Of a stretch of 64,000 bases of DNA, positions 1 through 10,299 are shown piece after piece. Position 1 is the first letter of the stretch. Each line of letters opens with the position of its first letter. The translations under genes and the position numbers were made by a program. A model generated the notes under the pieces. That model had not been told where the DNA came from and searched no databases. It saw only the letters and a list, made by a program, of their open reading frames with translations. The stretch is from Brasenia schreberi (Eukaryota; Streptophyta; Magnoliopsida; Nymphaeales; Cabombaceae), in contig JAYKKT010000079.1 in the NCBI GenBank assembly GCA_036023115.1, positions 12,577,501 through 12,641,500 of the forward strand, read 5' to 3'.

Positions 1-496
1 TTCAGGATATGGTTGGCAATGGGATAGGGTGGGGCTAGTTCTGCACCTCCCTCCCCATCCCCCCCTTGCTCCCCTACCTCTCCCGCGCTTAAAAATTCTC
101 AATGGACCCCACAGGGAGCAAAACCAGCACCTGCCCCTCCCTGTACCATCGCAACCAGCACCCACCCCTCAAATAATAATCACTTTTCAGAAAAGTTTAA
201 ACTAATGATATAGACGTAATGGAATCAGATTCTAGAATAAAGTTGGTCAACTCAGAAACTGGTAGCCCTTAATTAAAAACTCCTGCAAAGCGTATTATAA
301 CCCTTCTGTTGAGTTGCCTCGCCCTCCACTCCTACATCATGGTAGATACGGGATTAAAGGGGCAACTCAATGAGAGGTACATAGGCCTAGGAGGTCATCA
401 TCATCCTATGATAGGCCGTTTGGTTAAGGTTTACTCATGTGAAGTTAAGGTTCATAAGATACATTTAATTATATACAAAATATATAGTAAAATATG

Positions 497-497
<1 letters not shown>

Positions 498-552
<55 letters not shown>
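498..552. repeat. (AT)n-(GT)n microsatellite
   Basis: A run of about 20 AT dinucleotides passes into GT repeats. It lies just upstream of a copia LTR-like fragment. Confidence 0.95.
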
Positions 553-573
553 ATGTATACATCGGGGTAGAGC

Positions 574-770
574 TATTAAAATGTAATAAGGTTGGGTTGT
601 GTTTGAAATCATGTTCCAACATACTCATGTCACCCAGGCTAGGGTCACCCAGGCACGGAGACACTTGGGCCACCAGTAGCAACAACAACACAACTGTTGG
701 CTTTCACTCTTCTTCTCTATAAATTCTCCTAAAATAGATTCAATACATGTTTGTTTACATTGTATAATAG
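574..770 (+). mobile_element. copia LTR-like fragment, copy A
   Basis: This stretch resembles the LTR that starts at 3356. Both begin near TTAAAATGTAATAAGG, both contain CACCC/GAGACAC/GGCCAC blocks and TGTTGGCTTTCAC, and both have the TATA-like CTATAAATTCTCCT followed by an ATTCAATA stretch. The fragment ends just before the ATG of the GH17 relic, so the only TATA-like box near that ORF lies inside LTR-derived DNA. A G-rich stretch just before it could be a decayed polypurine tract, which would make this a 3' LTR. Its role as 5' or 3' LTR is unresolved. Confidence 0.6.
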
Positions 771-781
771 TTTTGGTGAAG

Positions 782-1440
782 ATGGAGAAAAGAGGGATAC
801 TTCGCGGCATTCTTTTGTTGTACTTGTGCTTAAGCTTGTGTGCAGTTTCAAGAGGAACGGGATCGATAGGAGTGAACTATGGCTGCATGGCGAACATTCT
901 CCTTATAGCAGCAAAGGTGGTGGAGCTCCTTAAAAGACAGGGAGTCACCAAGGTGAAGCTCTACGATACCGACCCTATCGTGCTTAAGGCATTCATTACC
1001 AGCAGTATCAAGATTATCATCGCCCTCCTGAACGATCAAATCTGTGACGTTGGCGCTAGTAGTGTTGTAGCCTATGCTTGAGTTTAGCAACAGTTCCTGC
1101 CTATTTTCCAGGAATGTAGATCTCGGCCACATGCAACACTGAATGTCTTCCTCTTCACCCTGTTCAACAATTATAAGAAGTTCGGGCCGACCTTGAAGCA
1201 AAACTATGGGATCTTCTACCCCAACAAAGAGGTCTATGACATCCCTCTAACGAAGGAGGCTCTCCGGTGGCACTCAGCAGACGAGCTGCCCGTTGCTGTG
1301 ACTCGTAGGGGAGCAGGAGTTTTGGTGAGGAATGTGTTGCTTGGTGGGGTGACTTGGTGCATGACGAACGAGAGGGTGAGCAAGCAGGAGTTATAGCAGG
1401 CGTTGGACTATGTATGTGGCCGAGTGGTGATGAAGAGAGA
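782..1440 (+). pseudogene. GH17 endo-1,3-beta-glucanase relic with X8/CBM43 tail
   Basis: The frame from the ATG at 782 encodes a hydrophobic signal-peptide-like start, then SIGVNYG, KVVELLKRQGVTKVKLYDTD and IKIIIALLND. These are the N-terminal signatures of plant GH17 glucan endo-1,3-beta-glucosidases. A stop follows at 1079-1081. From about 1142, in another frame, the C-terminal part of the same family appears (NVFLFTLFNN, QNYGIFYPNKEVYDIPLT), then an X8/CBM43-like start (GGVTWCMTNERVSKQEL, a stop, QALDYVCG). The middle of the catalytic barrel, including the stretches that carry both catalytic glutamates, is missing. No intron lies between the parts. The usual product is a secreted cell-wall or plasmodesmal callose hydrolase; this copy cannot encode one. 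It reads as a deleted pseudogene or captured fragments. Confidence 0.8.
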
Positions 1441-1654
1441 GGGGAGGAGCTAGGCAACAATGACAGGATGATGGTCGGGCGACGATGGAGGTGTCGAGGC
1501 TAGATTGTGGTGTTGCAGTTAACATAGAGAGAGATAGTGGAGGAAGAGGAGATAGGAAGGGAGGCTGACAAGGCGACGATGAGCGGTAGTGGAAGAGGCC
1601 GAGGAGGGTGCCGAAGAGAGGGTGATGATTGATGTCGCGCAAAGAGAGATGGTC

Positions 1655-1905
1655 TTCTAGACGAGCCCCGGCGTGGAGGCCATATCAAGCTTCAATCAAA
1701 TGGGTATTCGTGATGACCTCCTCCATGGGATTTACGCTTACAACTTCGAGAAGCCATCGACTATCGGCCATTTCACAGAGGGTTGTCATGCCCATCATCT
1801 TCGGCCAAGACGTTATCACCCAGGTACAGCCCGGTACCGAAAAGACCTCCATGATTGCCCTCGTCGTCCACTAGATGGTCTCTCTACTGAATGCAGAGAG
1901 AGGGC
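1655..1905 (+). pseudogene. EIF4A3: eIF4A-III (exon-junction DEAD-box helicase) N-terminal fragment
   Basis: Frame 2 reads EMVF, stop, then [32 protein letters not shown]. After a frame change near 1770 it continues [19 protein letters not shown] and [11 protein letters not shown]. This order matches the N-terminus of eIF4A-III: F-motif region, Q-motif, then motif I. In the intact protein motif I reads AQSGTGKT; here it is VQPGTEKT, so the Walker A glycine is lost. An internal stop and the frameshift confirm decay. Eukaryotic eIF4A-III is the RNA clamp of the exon junction complex. The fragment stops before motif Ia and runs into a (GA)n tract. It lies on the same strand as, and about 215 bp after, the GH17 relic. 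Confidence 0.85.
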
Positions 1906-1914
1906 GTGAGAAGG

Positions 1915-1916
<2 letters not shown>

Positions 1917-1956
<40 letters not shown>

Positions 1957-1962
1957 AAGAAA
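1917..1962. repeat. (GA)n microsatellite
   Basis: Uninterrupted GA repeats followed by GAAA units, immediately after the eIF4A-III fragment. Confidence 0.95.
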
Positions 1963-2311
1963 TGGGAGAGAAATATAGTTTCTCTTTTCACTAGGAGAGA
2001 CCCTTTTATATGCAGTCAGGTCGTGAAACCGATCTTGGATTTAGACCCCTTCTATAGTAGATAGGAGATTTTTTACTAGTCTTGGATCCAAATATGAGTC
2101 TATGTTTGGATCTGATTTGATCTTGCCTGGTATTTAGATTCAAATCCATCCAGGTGTGTTCCTTCCAACTTGGTTATATATAATATTGATTGTATCAATT
2201 GTTTGTTGTCATGTTTAGAGGAAAAATGTATTATAACAATTGAGTGATTTCAAAAAATGTATTAGCTGGAAAACAATAAGTTGTATCTACTTGTATGATT
2301 AAGATCCATGT

Positions 2312-2575
2312 TGTTAGCCTTTTGTTGAAGACCTTTGTGATTAAGGTACTTCATGTTGGTAGCTTTTTGTCAGAAATTAATTGATATTTGAAGATGCACT
2401 TATTATTATTTGAGGATTTATGATTTTGATAAGTTTAAGGTTGCTTTTTCATGAGATTATGATCTTTGTTTGTTGGCCTTTTGTTGGAGATCTTTGTGAT
2501 TAAGATGCTTCATATTGTTGACCTTTTGGTTGGAGAGTAATCAATATTGAAAAGCACTTATAGTTATCTTGATTA
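2312..2575. repeat. diverged direct repeat, about 159-bp period, two copies
   Basis: The segment starting GTTAGCCTTTTGTTGAAGAC at 2312 recurs as GTTGGCCTTTTGTTGGAGAT at about 2471. Both continue with TTTGTGATTAAG, TTCAT, TTGAAGATGCACTT/TTGAAAAGCACTT and TTAT. No coding sequence was recognised. It may be an internal part of the copia element whose 3' end is at 3300-3356, but that is inference. Confidence 0.6.
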
Positions 2576-2758
2576 GCTTGCATTTGATAAAATTATCTTA
2601 AGAGTTTTGTGAAACAAACCTTGTGAGACTTTTTTTAAAATATGAAGTTGATTCCTTTTACTTGTTTTGATCATCTTAGTGGATTGTCTTATTTTTTGAA
2701 CCATAGAATCACTTTTGAGTTTAAAGGATATTTAAGGGACTTGAGAATTGTATGTATA

Positions 2759-2985
2759 AAGGTTTTGAGTTTTTCCTTAAAAAAATTGTTTAGGTTAAAG
2801 TTTGTTCTTAAAACTTGGGTTTGAGCTTAGCTTTAAAGTTTATTTGACTTGATGGGTTTTGAGCTTAACTGTAAAAAACTTGTTTGACTTTAAGGTTTTG
2901 AATTTTGCCTTAAAAAGCTTGTTTGAGTTCGAGTTTGTCCTTAAAATTCAGGTTTTGAGCTTAACCTTAAAAAGCTTATTTGATA
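2759..2985. repeat. degenerate minisatellite, GGTTTTGAGCTTAACCTTAA type
   Basis: At least five imperfect copies of a GGTTTTGAGCTTAACCTTAA then AAGCTTGTTTGA-like unit occur, near 2760, 2817, 2857, 2893 and 2951, spaced 36 to 58 bases apart. Confidence 0.65.
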
Positions 2986-3300
2986 TACTAATGTCCTATT
3001 ATAATATCATAAGTTTATAGTGATTTATGAACCTATTTGTTATAATAGACAATCCTATTTGGATAATATTAATGTTTTCTATCAAATGACTTTCTTGAAT
3101 TAGAGTAAATCAACTTCATGAACTTATTTGACTCTTTTTTTGTTTGCCTTCTAAATTAGATATCATAAATTGTCTTATTGGTTTTAGAAATTGAGTGAAT
3201 GTATGTATTAATATTTTATTGGTCTTTATGAAGGATGAAAAATAAATTGATACTCTAGTTGAAGAAAAATGTTTCGAAAAAAATTGTGCCCTCTCATATT

Positions 3301-3660
3301 CCTTTTTTTTATTGTTAGACAAACTTTCGGCATACACACTATAAATTTGAGGGGGTGTTAAAATGTAATAAGGGTTGGCCAACAGGGACCACAAGACTAT
3401 GTTTGAAATTAGGTCTCAATGAACCTAGGCCACCCGTGCACTAGAGACACCTCGGCCACTAGGGGCCAATGGCTAGTAAAATAGTTGTTGGCCTTCAGCA
3501 ACCAGCAACACAGTTGTTGGCTTTCACAGTTCTCCTCTATAAATTCTCCTCATGTATTCAATAACATCAAGCCTTGTGTGACTTCATAGTATATACATTT
3601 GATCTTCAATAAAATGGATTTAGCACCTATTTGTTTATAGGAGTTGTGTGTTTCCCTCAA
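3301..3660 (+). mobile_element. copia 3' end: polypurine tract and LTR, copy B
   Basis: TTTGAGGGGG (polypurine tract) is followed at 3356 by TGTTAAAATGTAATAAGG, the LTR start. The 40 bases before it match the bases before the 3' LTR at 56370 (ACATTCGG/ACTTTCGG, ATACAC, TTTGAGGGGGTGTTA), so the two belong to related copia families. The LTR carries TATA-like CTATAAATTCTCC and a late AATAAAA. No reverse transcriptase is recognisable upstream. Confidence 0.7.
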
Positions 3661-4364
3661 ACCTACCCCCCCTTGCCCCATATGATCATTTTGTTATGAT
3701 CCCAACCCACCTTGGGATGAGATTTTTCCCTTGAGACCCCCCCTCTTTTCCGATAAAGGGTAGGATTGCCATCTCCACTTCAAGACTAGTTTAATAGGAA
3801 GAATGATGTAAAACCTATATTTTGCAAGAGGAGGAGGATCAACCTTGTGTGCGTTGTATTTTTTGGGTCATTTTAAAGCACCACAGGTTTATGAACAGTC
3901 TCACAGAATTTCTCTATAAAGAATATCTGCAAGGGTTGTAAAATAGCAAGGTGATTATAGAGTTTTAAAACTAATAATGTGTGAAATGATAATTATAAAA
4001 CAACACTATAGAATTAACAAGTAGTAGAATAACAGAGTTGGGTGCATGTAGTTTGTACATGTATTGTGCAAGTACTATGCACATTTTTCTTTCTTTTGGT
4101 TTCTTGTTTTTTAATTATTTTTATAATAAGAAAAAAAAAACAGCATAGGCTCAATGGCTTGGAATTCTAGCTGTTTTGACTCTTCAACAACTATATTCCT
4201 AGCTCTAGGGGTGTTTCCTCTCGTTCTATGCCTATATGAAGCTTTTTCCGATATTAGATGGAGTCATCTACATAGATTTTTTGTTTCCATAGAGTTTGAT
4301 CATGTGCCATACTGACAAATAACTCAACAAAAGCTAAATCATTCTTTACTATCTTTTTCAATAC
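3661..4364. other. no gene recognised
   Basis: AT-rich DNA with frequent stops on both strands. No coding similarity or structured repeat was seen apart from a short poly-A run near 4130. Confidence 0.5.
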
Positions 4365-4367
4365 TTT

Positions 4368-4785
4368 TTTGGTTCATAGTGTTGGGCAATTAATCATCAA
4401 TATGTACAAAAGATGTCTGTTACACAAATAAAGATATTGAGATAGATGAGTAGTCATACAAGAAAAGACGTATATATATGAGGTTATTAGAAACAAATTA
4501 GGAGTGACACCAAAAGAGGATAAAATGAGAGAATACTGTTTAAGATGGTTTGGACATATAGAAAGAAGATAAAAAAAAAACTATAAAAAAGCATGAAAAG
4601 CTAGATTTTGAAAGCATTAAAAGAGGTAGAGGATGACCACAAAAGTGTTGGAAAGAAACAATAAAGTGTGATCTAGCTTACTGTAAGTTAACTGCTAACA
4701 TGACACATGTTAGGGCTCTGTGGAAACAAAGAATCCATGTAGCCCACCCCATCTATTATGGGAAAAGGCTTAGTTGTTCTTGTTT
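4368..4785 (+). pseudogene. RTE-clade LINE, 3' fragment
   Basis: The sequence tracks the 3' part of the LINE at 62165-62590: GTTGGGCAATTAATCATCAA, ATGTACAAAAGATGTCTGT, AGATGGTTTGGACATATAGA, and the tail GGGAAAAGGCTTAGTTGTT. It corresponds to the C-terminal region of the polyprotein after the reverse transcriptase. Several point changes and small indels break the frame. It ends at the family's 3' terminus and abuts an oppositely oriented LINE piece. Confidence 0.85.
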
Positions 4786-4789
4786 ACTT

Positions 4790-6050
4790 TTCTTGTCTTC
4801 TTCTTTCTCTTTTAACATTTTCATCATCTAGTTTTTTAGAGCTTCAATTGGTCGCCTTTCCACGTGTCCAAATTATCTTAAATAATTTTCTCTTATTTTA
4901 TCATGTATTAGTACCACTTTTAATTGATCTCTAATATCCTTGTTATGAATAATCTTCCCATGTGTGACTACACGTCTACCTCAACATCTTCATTTTTGTT
5001 ACAAACATCTTTTGCACAAGTTAATGATTAACTACCCAAACACTCAACACCATATACCACAATAAGTCTAATTTCTTTAATTTTAATGATATCTTCCTGT
5101 CACATAAGATACTTGATGCACCTCTCTGTTTTAATGAACCTACATTAATTCTATGTATGACATCTTCAACAATTTTCTTTCTTTGAAAAACCGATCATAA
5201 GGATTGAAAATTTTTTTTTAGGATGTAATGTATGTCAATCTTAATTTTGATGTTACCCGTCAGCCTTTAGTTTTTAATGTTTCTCTCTATAGTTCTAATT
5301 TCTTATTAACTTTTTCTTTAGACTCATCCACTAACATAATGTCATCTATGGATAACATACACTAAAGTGTTTCTCATCTTATACTTTCTTAACTTGTAAA
5401 TTACTCAAGCAAACAAATACAACCTAAAAGTTGATCCCTAATGTAATCCTATATTAACTTAAAGGAATCCTTCATTCCTTCACGAGGCATACACCATTGT
5501 ATGTATGTCAATGGGATACCTCTCTTTTTCAAGATTCATAGAATATCTCTTAGAATATTATCATAAGATTTTCTTCAATTTTAATAAATATCATATTTCT
5601 TAATTAATAAATATCATATAAAAGTTTTTTATCTATCTAAAATATTGCATAAGGCGTATTAATAAGTAGATAGTCTCAATAGTAGATCTCCTTAGCATGA
5701 ACCCATATTGATTCTTCATTATACTTGATACTAGTTTTAACCTTCGTTCAATAATTCTTTCTCATAATTTTATTATATAACTAATCAACTTGACACCTTA
5801 ATAATTTGTATAATTCTAAATGTCTCTCTTATTCTTTTGTATCGAAATAATTTTACTTTTCCTCTATTCCCCTAAAATCTTTTACTTTCTCTATATTTCA
5901 TTAAATAAACTTATAAGCTATGTCATACTTGTATCTCTTAGGATTTTTCATACATCTATAAGAATATTATTTGGTCTTACATATTTATCAACTTTCATAA
6001 GCTTAAGAACTTCTTTGATGTGATTTATTTGAATACATCAATAGAAATAT
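4790..6050 (-). pseudogene. RTE-clade LINE reverse-transcriptase fragment, inverted
   Basis: The reverse complement follows the same LINE family over the RT domain. Blocks include the equivalents of AGAAAGAATTATTGAACG (about 5760-5740), the FADD-box region GATGACATTATGTTAGTGG (about 5340), and the region around TTGGGTAGTTAATCATTAAC (about 5030). It is much more diverged than the copies at 15 and 61 kb and has many stops, so it is an older insertion. Its 3' end meets the 3' end of the plus-strand piece at about 4785. Confidence 0.75.
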
Positions 6051-6077
6051 GATTTATATACTTTTTGAGTTGGTAAG

Positions 6078-6352
6078 TGTTAAAAGAACCAATTTGGGTC
6101 ATAATATGGACTTGTGCAGACCCAAATATACATCATGTTAAATCTACATTAAACATTATTTAGTGTAGGTATTTTAGTCTTTTAAGTTAGATTAGTATAT
6201 AAATAGTTATTAGGGTAACTCGTGAAATGTAACTGACCACCGCCAACTAAGAAAGGGCATAGACATCAATGTGAAAAGGTGTAGATACCTGAAATATATA
6301 AGTTTTTGTAAATTTGTCTTCCTTCAATTCAATAAATCTTTGCTTCTTAACA
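6078..6352 (+). mobile_element. copia 5' LTR
   Basis: A 275-bp segment starts TGTTAAAAGAACC and ends TTCTTAACA, the TG...CA inverted termini of an LTR. An AATAAAT signal lies near its end. It is followed without a gap by a primer-binding site, which fixes it as a 5' LTR on the plus strand. No matching 3' LTR was recognised. Confidence 0.8.
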
Positions 6353-6365
6353 TGGTATCAGAGCC
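6353..6365 (+). promoter_or_regulatory. copia primer-binding site (initiator tRNA-Met)
   Basis: TGGTATCAGAGCC begins directly after the LTR. This is the standard plant copia minus-strand primer-binding site, complementary to the 3' end of initiator methionine tRNA. Confidence 0.9.
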
Positions 6366-6466
6366 TCAAAGACAGTAATCGGGTCATCCACCTTCCTCTA
6401 GTTAACAAAGATAAGCCTCAAAGACAGTAATCGGGTCATCCACCTTCCTTTAGATGACAGAGATAA
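6362..6466. repeat. 52-bp tandem duplication in the copia leader
   Basis: AGCCTCAAAGACAGTAATCG with the bases after it occurs at 6362 and again at 6414. The second copy has only a few changes. The duplication starts inside the primer-binding site. Confidence 0.9.
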
Positions 6467-7390
6467 GTTACACTGCACATATTATAGAAAATCATGCCAC
6501 ACTAAAGAATTTTATTAGGATCTCATAGGACGACTAGATTATTCTAAAGGTCGTAACACTTATGTCAATATTGCATATCATAATATGACTAATTCAAATC
6601 ATCTTCAAGCCCTAATCAAGAGAGTTGAAGGCCTTAAAACTCAATTGTGTGACAACAATTTCTCCACTTCTTAAGTCACCATGGCACACCTTAGCAATCC
6701 CTCTACTTCTCAAGCTACCATGGCTCACCATTCTTCCTCAAATTTAGGTAAAACTCTTTAAGCCTGTCTGGATTATAGATTATGGAGCTATCGATCAAAT
6801 GGTAGGAGATCGCTCTTATTTTTCAGAGTATCAATCATTACAAAATAGGACATCAATCAAACTTGTAGATGGATCTTACACATGTACAGGTGGTAAAGGC
6901 AGTGTGAAGACCACATTTGCTACCTTGACTTTTGTCTTAAATATTTTCAGTTTTTCTATTAATCTCCTCTCAGTTAGCTCCCTTACTACTTCTTTAAATT
7001 GTTCTATTACTTTTTTTCCTTATGGTTATATATTTTAGGATCTAAAGATGGGAAAGGTCTTTCGTCATGGTAGCCTGCATGGTAGCCTTTATCTGATGGA
7101 CGGGTTTTCAGTTGGTTGTAACTCTATTTCTACTTCAGTGACACCTTTACATGCAACAGACATCCGACTCTGGCATGCACACATTGGACATCTACCTCCT
7201 TCCAAAATTGGTTTGATTATACCTAGTTTAGCTATTGAGTTCTTTAATGTGATCATCGAATATGATGTTTGCCAGTTAGCAAAACATGAAAGAGTACCTT
7301 ATCCTTTAAGTGAGTCTAAAACAACTAAACCATTTGAATTGGTCCATTATGATGTTTGAGGTCCATTCTAATGTTTCAGGCAAGCTATTT
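6440..7390 (+). pseudogene. copia gag zinc finger, protease and GAG-pre-integrase remnant
   Basis: Downstream of the LTR and primer site are a decayed zinc-knuckle-like segment (about 6470-6560), then from 6780 the copia protease/pre-integrase region: DRSYFSEYQSL, LVDGSYTC, FSINLLSVSSLT, SITFFP. Next come LWHAHIGHLPPSKIG and FELVHYDV, where the conserved integrase histidine and DVWGPF regions lie. Stops and frame changes separate the blocks. The similarity ends near 7390, before the integrase core and reverse transcriptase, so the element is truncated. Confidence 0.8.
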
Positions 7391-9890
7391 GACATATTTA
7401 TTGAGGTGTCCTAGAGAGTTTGAGAACTCAAAGAGTCTTGACTCGCATCGAGAGGTTGCTAACATGGAGACTTGGTTGGGTGCCCTTTATGTACTTCAAT
7501 TTAAGACTATAGAAGACCTATCTAACGTCATTGCTGAGCTTGGTGCATTGTCATTACAAATCATGGGGGCTGGTATAGTAGAGGTCTATGTGGCCCGAGA
7601 TCAAACTCGAGCACCCAAGCAGTTGCAATTGTTGTTTTGTTTGCACCGGGAGCTTGAGCAAGAAGTTAATTTGCATGCCCATCATTTAGATAGCATCGAG
7701 GACAGTTAGGCCAAGTTGAAGGAGCATTCCAAAGAGAATCATATGATTTATTCCCTTGTAGTCATGATGTATGGGGGGAACCCGAGTCTCTCTTTTTTAA
7801 TAAAAAATCAATTTTATTCCTTTTGTCATCCTTGTGCGTTTGGTTCATTCTGCATCTATTCATTTACTCGTCTTTTTTATGTTTCATTTTGCTAAGGCTA
7901 TCGACAACATGTATAAATGTCTTTATCAATCTTGATACTTTATAATGATTATTATACCGTTGCTTTCGACTTCAGGCCCAAGACCATGCATACAGAAAAC
8001 AGAAACAACGTCCTTGATAAATCCTTGTCACACATGTTTCCATGCTTATAATCCTTTGAAGCTTCTTATGCAAGATTCTTGTTTTTGTCTTCTTTCTTAG
8101 TATTTATTTTTTCTCCTATTTTCCTATCTTTCAACCATGGCCATGAAAGGTCGAATCTTGAAGCAAATTTTTCCGTCCTAGTTGACTCCTAAACCAATAC
8201 CCACTACAAACACTACAAGGAACCATGTTTCATTAATGACCTTTAACAAAACCATATTCATTCTTAGCCCAACTGTTACGAACAACCATGATCTAGAGTC
8301 CTAAATGTGGTGATCATCCTCGAAGAACTCTTTTACATGAAGGCCAATTCCATCTCGATTGGTTCCCAAAGGAACTCATGATATGACCAAAACCAACCGA
8401 AAAGTACAAAATTTACTTGGGTAGAGTAGGCACACATTATGTAGACCATTGGTGACAATGAGGCACTTATGACCTTATAGATTTTCTCTTGCATGTTCTC
8501 TCGCATAATCTGAATTTGGTTTATGGCTTTCTAGGGTTTTGATTTGTACATAGTAATTGTATATTCTTCTCTTTTCTTCTCTTCTAGCTTTGTATATTCT
8601 TGAGGTTGTCTAAGTGAAGTAGAAATCTTTATAGAGTATGTCTTTACTATTAAATTAATTTTAGGTGACCGCTCATTCAATTTTTTTGTTCTTGGCTCCT
8701 GGGCACCCTATATTAGAGCATCCATTGGTTCGTTTGCCATCTTGTGAGCGGCAATAACTCAATACCACTCCTGAGCCTTGATGGCTCTTACAATGTTAGA
8801 TATACCCCAATTTTCCAAATTTCATTGAATCCACCCTTTCGAGTCACCTAGAACTTCGTCATTGAGAGTCATTCTTGGGGGAAATCCTCCTTCACCATGG
8901 AAGTTGTGGCTTCCAGCGTTATCAATCTTTCTTGGTGCATTGCTTCGTCAAAAGAGCATTGTGAATGATGAGTTGGTCTTATTGAGGCATGGTTACCTCA
9001 CCATAGGTATCTATTATGGAAACTTGGTTGTTCAGCCTTGGCATCATTCTAGGACTGGTCATGGATTCACTACGCTCAGTATCTCCTAGTGGGTTCCAAG
9101 CGAAAACAAAGGTCAAGGTGAGAGAAGAAGCGTATAATCCTTAGTGTCAATCCCAACAATTTGACTTGGTCCAAGGGACCTTGAGACTATGCCTCATGAT
9201 GTGGTTATGGCAGGGGAGTATGTCACTTCAAATAATGAGGATCGGTGTCCCATTTTCGTTTCAATGGGTTTGAGTGCATTGGGGACCGCGTGCTAGTTCA
9301 ACGGGCGGTTGATCTTTCAGGAGGTTGAAGAAAGGCTAAGATCGTCGAGTGTGTCTGCTTCTTCCTCCCGTAAACCTACTCTCAAGCATCAAAGGAGCAG
9401 CCGCCATTAAACAATGCAAAGCCCCAACTCCGATATTGTGTTCCCACACTAAGCTTCGCTTCATTGGACGTATCTGGCAATTAAACACCTCTCCTCCCTC
9501 TCGGGTGGGAGTAAAGATACGGAGCTTGCCCAGGTTTCCTCACAAGCATGATTGAATTGGACGCTTTAATCCTCTACTCAACTTGAAGAGCTTTGAACCA
9601 ATTAATTACTTGATTATCCTTATCCATAGGTGACCTTGGGGATCAGGTTATAATTCTCCTTGCTAAATATAAACCCTCACATGATAAGCTGACCTGACTT
9701 GATATTCTTCTCTTCGAAACCATTTCAAAATGATGAATAGGCTTACCCAAAGCAATTGCGAAATTGTCTCTATCGTTTGCTCCTCAACCATTATAGGATA
9801 TCAATTTTGATAATTTCTATTTTGTTCGGGGTGACATTTTCAAACTCGAAGTAACTAGTCTAGTTCGGGGTGCAACTTTGAGGAAAGATA
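7391..9890. other. no gene recognised; one open stretch of unknown origin
   Basis: An open frame at about 7400-7709 has a charged, coiled-coil-like sequence (LHRELEQEVNLHAHHLD) but no family was recognised. It starts where the copia similarity ends, so it may belong to another retroelement's gag. The rest has scattered short frames and no clear similarity, repeats or LTR pair. Confidence 0.4.
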
Positions 9891-9896
9891 CCAACC

Positions 9897-10290
9897 TAGA
9901 CATGGCCGGTTCGGAACCGGCGGTTCAAACCAGAACCAGCTCCAGAACCATAACCAGACCCCATATACCCCAATTCGGTTACAGTTCATACTTTTCAGGA
10001 ACTGGCCCAGAAACAGTGGTTTTAAACCACTCATTAATAATATATAAATATATATTACATACCTTTTATAACATGTTGAGGCATGGCTCAACTGTAGAAC
10101 CCTTTTTACCATTGAGCCAGTGGGAGTTTGACTCCAACAGGCACTAGACGACCATTTTACAAAAAAAATTAATGGTTTTGGGACGGTTCTCGATATGAAA
10201 CTGAAACCCCCCAAAACCGATGGTTCCAAAACCGGAACTGCTCCTGGGCAGTTTGGTTCTAGTTCTATATCAACCATCTCTTGATGCATG
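9897..10290. mobile_element. hAT-like non-autonomous element with tRNA-like module
   Basis: It begins TAGACATGGCCGGTTCGGAA and is filled at both ends with GGTTC/GAACC and CCAGAACC-type motifs, the left ones inverted relative to those at 10175-10260. The same opening (TAGACATGGGCAGTTCGAA) occurs at 28088. In the middle, TGGCTCAACTGTAG (10084) and GAGTTTGACTCC (10124-10135) are placed about 40 bases apart like the A and B boxes of a tRNA-derived Pol III promoter. No transposase is present. The TAG(A/G)(G/C)ATG-type start is typical of hAT ends. The exact right boundary and target duplication were not established. Confidence 0.5.
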
Positions 10291-10299
10291 TAAAACTCG

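Noticed and set aside
309..722. Open frame across the (AT)n microsatellite
   Set aside because: It is low-complexity YIYIYI/CVCV sequence with no conserved domain and overlaps LTR-derived DNA.
1164..1688. Minus-strand open frames rich in Ser/Pro/Leu
   Set aside because: They are shadows of the GC-rich GH17/eIF4A-III relics on the plus strand and match no family.
7356..7709. 117-codon frame with coiled-coil-like sequence
   Set aside because: No family recognised; it begins at a copia truncation point. Kept only as an unassigned stretch and not as a gene.
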